Shown here: positions 15,043 to 18,361 of the stretch, piece by piece
How the letters are laid out: every line of letters begins with the position of its first letter
How positions within the stretch are numbered: the stretch's first letter is position 1
NCBI GenBank assembly: GCA_029212425.1
Contig: JARGNC010000032.1
Location: forward strand, 1-18,361
From: Phycisphaerales bacterium
Lineage (GTDB): Bacteria > Planctomycetota > Phycisphaerae > Phycisphaerales > UBA1924
Length of the DNA: 18,361 bases
Direction of reading: 5' to 3'
Notes under the pieces: model-generated
Database searches by the model: none
What the model was told of the DNA's origin: nothing
The model's input: only the letters and a program-made list of their open reading frames with translations
Made by a program: the position numbers and the translations under genes

Positions 15043-16292
15043 GATTGATCAGCGACTGGATACCACTGATCGAGCACGATCCTCCAGTCCTCTAAACTCT
15101 TCGCGTAGATAAACCCCTGCTTCACTTCCTGCGCGTTGGGATGATGCGCCGCGAAGCGGATGCCGAACTTCCGCATGTTGCGTGCGGTGTTGAACTCCGG
15201 ATCTCGCGTGTTCGCGTTGACAGCGAGCAGCAGATCGAAATGCTCCTTGAGCACCGCACGCTGCTCCGCGATGGTTGGGGGTTTGGGGTCGTTTCCCGCA
15301 AGGATCGAGCGTGCTTGACGGAATATCCAGGGGTTCCCGATGCATCCACGCGCGACGGAAACGCCTGTCAATCCGGTGTACCCGATCATGCGGAAGATCT
15401 GGTTGACATCCCAGACATCTCCAGATCCGAAGATGATCCGCTCTGGATTGCGTTCAACGAGTGCTTTGAGCGGGTCCCATCGGGAAGGACCGACATACTT
15501 TTGCTCGACGGTCCGCCCGTGCACAGTCACCCACGCACAACCCAGGTCATACGCGGCATCGAACAGATACAAAAAATTCCGCTTCATCTCATCCGTGTCG
15601 TCATACGAACGGCGCATCTTCACCGTCAGCGGGATGGACTCGGGAAGCACATCGCGCACGGCCTGAAGAATCGCGATCGCACCTTCAGGTTCGCGGAGCC
15701 AGTGTCCGCCTCGGGATTTCTTTGCGATCTTTTTGACCGGACACGCGAGATTCACATCGATCCCTGCGAACGAATCCGATCCATCCGAACGGATTTCGTC
15801 GACCCCGGCGCGCACCATGGAGCGGTATTCTTTGTTCGATCGACTCCCCTGCTCGATCATTTTGAGTGCCGCCGTCGCCATTTCTTGCGGCTCGCTCCCC
15901 ATGATCTGTCCGACGAGCGGATGATCTTCTTCCCCTCCTGGGACATTCCCCGCGATATCGCCGAGATCCGCTTTGGCAAACCCTTTGCCACCAGCGAGTA
16001 ATGTCCGATCGAGCAGCGCCTCGGTGATGCACATCGGACACCCATGCCGACGCGCGATGATCCGCATCGCGGCGTCCGAATACCCCGCCAATCCCGCTTG
16101 GTAGAACGGCGCATCGAATCCCGGGATCAGCTTGGAAACACGCGGATCCATCGCGGTGGGCCCGTATCGTGAGATCAGATCCGCCGCGATGACCTTTGGA
16201 TCGAGGTCCTGTGCCCCGTCAGCGATCGCATATGAGGGTTCGGTCGCGTTCTTGCTCGCGTTCTCGCATGAGTTGTTGCTTTGGCAGCCCAT
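15039..16292 (-). CDS. tRNA-dihydrouridine synthase (Dus family)
   Basis: This FMN-dependent enzyme reduces uridine to dihydrouridine in tRNA D-loops or nearby positions. Of 417 residues, the TIM-barrel core begins at about 55 (PGFDAPFYQAGLAGYSD). Catalytic C184 is in NLACPVKK. FMN and substrate residues include K225 (VKMR), H258-G-R260 (VHGRT), GSGD at 289-292 and ARGCIGNPW (314-322). Between about 100 and 175 there is more sequence than in compact Dus enzymes. Residues 1-48 form a poorly conserved-looking polar extension, so the start could be the ATG at 16151 instead; neither has a good ribosome-binding site. If 16292 is right, only 17 bp separate it from the divergent lipoprotein start. 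It heads a minus-strand run with the DinB-family gene. Confidence 0.92.
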   Translation of the reverse strand: MGCQSNNSCENASKNATEPSYAIADGAQDLDPKVIAADLISRYGPTAMDPRVSKLIPGFDAPFYQAGLAGYSDAAMRIIARRHGCPMCITEALLDRTLLAGGKGFAKADLGDIAGNVPGGEEDHPLVGQIMGSEPQEMATAALKMIEQGSRSNKEYRSMVRAGVDEIRSDGSDSFAGIDVNLACPVKKIAKKSRGGHWLREPEGAIAILQAVRDVLPESIPLTVKMRRSYDDTDEMKRNFLYLFDAAYDLGCAWVTVHGRTVEQKYVGPSRWDPLKALVERNPERIIFGSGDVWDVNQIFRMIGYTGLTGVSVARGCIGNPWIFRQARSILAGNDPKPPTIAEQRAVLKEHFDLLLAVNANTRDPEFNTARNMRKFGIRFAAHHPNAQEVKQGFIYAKSLEDWRIVLDQWYPVADQS

Positions 16293-16309
16293 ATGGCAAA
16301 CGATAGGGA

Positions 16310-16777
16310 GTGAAAGCTATCCAACGAATCCCCGCCGCGTACTTTGCTCCGATCATTCTTCTGGGAGCATCATCCGCTCTCGCGACGCTCTCCGGCTGTC
16401 AGCTCTTCTCAGAGAAGACCTACTCGACCCCAGGAGAGGTGTACCCCGACACAATCGAAAGGGGTCAGGTGTACGATGTTCAGGTTTTCCGGCAGTCCAC
16501 CCAGCTTCGCTTGACGAACATCACGACCAGAGACTTTGGACCATCAACCATCTGGCTCAACCAACGCTACTCCTCACCCATCGAGGGCATCGCTTCTGGG
16601 GAAACGGTCGAGATGGACCTCAAGCTCTTTGTCGATGAGTTCGGTGAAACCTACCGCGCCGGCGGGTTCTTCTCCCAGCGAATCCCCGCGCCGGTCGTGC
16701 TGTGCCAGATCGAAACCGATGACGGCGACGGACCAATTATGCATGGTTTCATTGTTGTCGAAAACTCAATGGATTAA
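16310..16777 (+). CDS. Putative lipoprotein of unknown function
   Basis: The protein has 155 residues. A signal peptide ends in a lipobox LSGC with C30 as the lipidation site, so it should be anchored in the inner or outer membrane facing the periplasm. The mature part looks like one beta-rich domain with a conserved-looking core (RLTNITTRDFGPSTIWLN, later GETVEMDLKLFVDEFG, YRAGGFF). I do not recognise a named family. The only start in the frame is GTG at 16310, because TAG lies two codons upstream; AGGGA sits directly against it, too close for normal ribosome binding, so initiation is odd. It is 65 bp before the deacetylase gene and may share its transcript. Confidence 0.75.
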   Translation: MKAIQRIPAAYFAPIILLGASSALATLSGCQLFSEKTYSTPGEVYPDTIERGQVYDVQVFRQSTQLRLTNITTRDFGPSTIWLNQRYSSPIEGIASGETVEMDLKLFVDEFGETYRAGGFFSQRIPAPVVLCQIETDDGDGPIMHGFIVVENSMD

Positions 16778-16842
16778 TTCAACCACCACAGGCGTTCGCA
16801 TTCGTCAAGATACACCCCAGTCCACACACACGGAGTGAACGC

Positions 16843-17583
16843 ATGGCACGCATCCTCGTCGTCGGTCCCCATCCAGATGATCAAGAACTCGGCATGGGTG
16901 GCACCGTCATCAAGCTCATGAACCAAGGACACGATGTCCTCATCCTCGATGTCACCAACGGCGAGCCCACCCCGCTGGGATCACCTGAGATCCGCAAGCA
17001 AGAAGCCGCGGACGCATTCAAGGTGTTGTCTCGCAACGCGACTGGCGAGGTCGATCGTTGGCTGCTCGATCTCCCAAACCGATTCGTTGAGCACACGATC
17101 GAAAACCGCCACGCACTCGCGGGAGTCATCCGCGCTTGGCAAGCGGAGATGATCTTTACGACCTTCGATATCGATGCGCATCCCGATCACCGAGCCGTGA
17201 CGCGTTGCGTGGAAGATGCTCGCTTTGACGCGAAGCTCAGCAAGATCGAGATGCCCAAACCCACCGATGCGTGGACTGGACGGACCTTCGAGCTTGGTGA
17301 TCCCTTGTACCCCAAGTGGTTGTTCTACTACTACGCGACGCACCTGCGCTGGGTCGCGGATCCGAGCTTTGTGTTCGACATCACAGGCGTGCTTGAACAA
17401 AAACTTGAATCCATCCGCGCGTACCACACGCAGTTCGTCCTCCCACCCAAGAACGCACGCATCGCGGAGTGGGTTGGTCATTCCGCGAGTTACTTTGGAT
17501 CGCGCATCGGGACCGAAGCTGGCGAGCCGTTCTTCACGAAGGAACCGGTCGGATTGGGTGATCTTGCTTCGCTTGTGCTTTAG
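16843..17583 (+). CDS. PIG-L family (LmbE-like) N-acetylglucosaminyl deacetylase
   Basis: This is a predicted zinc-dependent deacetylase of 246 residues acting on an N-acetyl-glucosamine-like group. The N-terminal motif GPHPDDQELGMGGT gives the metal ligands H10 and D13 and the base D12; the second motif AHPDH gives H113, D115 and H116. Between them DVTNGEPTPLG matches the family pattern. Family members include BshB (bacillithiol) and LmbE/MshB-type enzymes as well as sugar-catabolic deacetylases, and the exact substrate is not determinable here. GGAG stands 7 nt before the ATG. No signal peptide is seen, so it acts in the cytosol. The stop overlaps that of the convergent oxidoreductase gene. 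Confidence 0.92.
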   Translation: MARILVVGPHPDDQELGMGGTVIKLMNQGHDVLILDVTNGEPTPLGSPEIRKQEAADAFKVLSRNATGEVDRWLLDLPNRFVEHTIENRHALAGVIRAWQAEMIFTTFDIDAHPDHRAVTRCVEDARFDAKLSKIEMPKPTDAWTGRTFELGDPLYPKWLFYYYATHLRWVADPSFVFDITGVLEQKLESIRAYHTQFVLPPKNARIAEWVGHSASYFGSRIGTEAGEPFFTKEPVGLGDLASLVL

Positions 17584-18361
17584 TCCGCGATCTGAAAGAC
17601 TTCACTGAAACGCACGGCTTCTCCCGTCTCAGCAGATTTGCGAGCCGCGTCAAGAATCAAGCACACGATCAGGTTGTTGTCGATGCTCGACAGCGGATCA
17701 ACCTCGCACTCGCCTCGGATGACCTTACGGAAGTAGATCCACTCGTTGCGGAGTTCCTCGGGACGATCGTGCATGAAGACCGCTTCGAGTGCTTGGTCTG
17801 GGTTCCGCTTCATCAGCTTGTCCCATTTGGATGCGTGGTACGAAGCGCCTGGGGTGTAGATATCCATGTCCTTGTTGTCGTGGGTCCATGCCCAGGACGC
17901 TTGGATCACCGCGATGGAATCCTTGTAACCCAGCACGATCGTCGCGTCATCGTCAACATCGGGATACACCTCCGGCTTGAGCTGGCGCGTGATCGCGGTC
18001 ACTGTCTCTGGCATCTGGTTTTCCATGAGCCAGGTCATGAGATTCGCGCCGTAGCATCCGAAGTCCACGATCGCGCCGCCGCCGTTTTCTTGGGGATCGG
18101 TCAGCCATTCAAGGAACTCCTCGGAGCATCCGATCTCGCGTGGTCCCTTGTGCCCGTGACGGAACACGGCTCGGTTGATCGGTCCCGATTCCTTCGCAAG
18201 ACGAGCGGCGGTGCGGACTGAAGCGTACCACGAGGTCTCGTAGTTGGTCAGCACGAGCACATCGTGCTTGACGGAGAGCATCTTCATTTCCAGCGCATCG
18301 ACGCCGCTGATCGCGAGGGGTTTCTCGATGAGCGTGTGGATACCACGCGGAGCGCACGCAC
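17580..18361 (-). CDS. Gfo/Idh/MocA-family oxidoreductase (5' end beyond window)
   Basis: The 259 visible C-terminal residues belong to an NAD(P)-dependent sugar or inositol dehydrogenase-like protein. The window starts inside the Rossmann domain at GIHTLIEKPLA, the conserved EKP segment that follows the nucleotide-binding fold; the lysine is the family's catalytic or cofactor-contacting residue. The C-terminal beta-sheet domain follows, including GGGAIVDFGCYGANLMTWL, which carries the DxGxxxx(H/N) region of this family. About 90-120 N-terminal residues should lie to the right of the window. An internal Met at 18287 is not the start, because homology continues upstream in frame. It overlaps the PIG-L gene by 4 bp at the stops (17580-17583). 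Confidence 0.9.
   Translation of the reverse strand, partial: ACAPRGIHTLIEKPLAISGVDALEMKMLSVKHDVLVLTNYETSWYASVRTAARLAKESGPINRAVFRHGHKGPREIGCSEEFLEWLTDPQENGGGAIVDFGCYGANLMTWLMENQMPETVTAITRQLKPEVYPDVDDDATIVLGYKDSIAVIQASWAWTHDNKDMDIYTPGASYHASKWDKLMKRNPDQALEAVFMHDRPEELRNEWIYFRKVIRGECEVDPLSSIDNNLIVCLILDAARKSAETGEAVRFSEVFQIAD

Noticed and set aside
15141..16001. 286-residue plus-strand ORF over the dihydrouridine synthase
   Set aside because: It is an antisense shadow of the conserved Dus core, with no motif or start signal.
14479..17583. Possible bacillithiol locus from a DinB-fold protein and a BshB-like deacetylase near each other
   Set aside because: The genes are on opposite strands and separated by two unrelated genes; the DinB protein looks like DUF1572 rather than the bacillithiol transferase type, and no BshA or BshC is present.

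Overview
The window looks like chromosomal DNA of a Planctomycetota bacterium, probably class Phycisphaerae. The inference rests on a short protein with a PEP-CTERM-type tail starting PAPG and ending in arginines, an ABC exporter with a basic R..YL..R leader of a kind I associate with planctomycetes, porin-type outer-membrane proteins (so a diderm cell), and a PIG-L deacetylase beside a Gfo/Idh/MocA oxidoreductase. No marker gene here settles the taxonomy. I see no rRNA, tRNA, CRISPR array, insertion sequence, phage gene or attachment site. The layout is dense and ordinary for a core chromosome.

Left part (1-6160): on the minus strand, a half-size ABC exporter that runs off the left edge and, upstream of it, a secreted DUF4114-like PEP-CTERM protein. 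A strong hairpin separates the two. Divergently, on the plus strand, lie a sodium/proton-dicarboxylate (glutamate-type) symporter and arginyl-tRNA synthetase (argS). A perfect 14-bp hairpin ends argS from one side and the facing porin gene from the other.

Middle (6180-11570): two paralogous OprO/OprP-like porins in tandem on the minus strand. Each appears to have its own promoter, and the second has a textbook terminator. They are divergent from a PhoB-like response regulator and a PhoR-like histidine kinase on the plus strand. This arrangement suggests an outer-membrane nutrient uptake locus, plausibly for phosphate, but no Pst transporter or PhoU is present and no convincing Pho box was found. 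The second porin instead carries a Fur-like palindrome over its putative -35 element.

Right part (11570-18361): a PgpH-like membrane HD phosphodiesterase (probably c-di-AMP-degrading) on the plus strand. Facing it is a minus-strand run of tRNA-dihydrouridine synthase, a DinB/DUF1572 protein (4-bp overlap) and a 51-residue membrane protein. Then come a plus-strand orphan lipoprotein and a PIG-L deacetylase, and finally a Gfo/Idh/MocA oxidoreductase cut by the right edge and overlapping the deacetylase tail to tail.

The most unusual non-coding signal is a nearly identical AT-rich element at the 5' ends of two consecutive genes, the sensor kinase (10168-10190) and the HD phosphodiesterase (11746-11764). 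I found no clear new defence, mobile or biosynthetic system. The items worth checking are regulatory or concern small unknown proteins.
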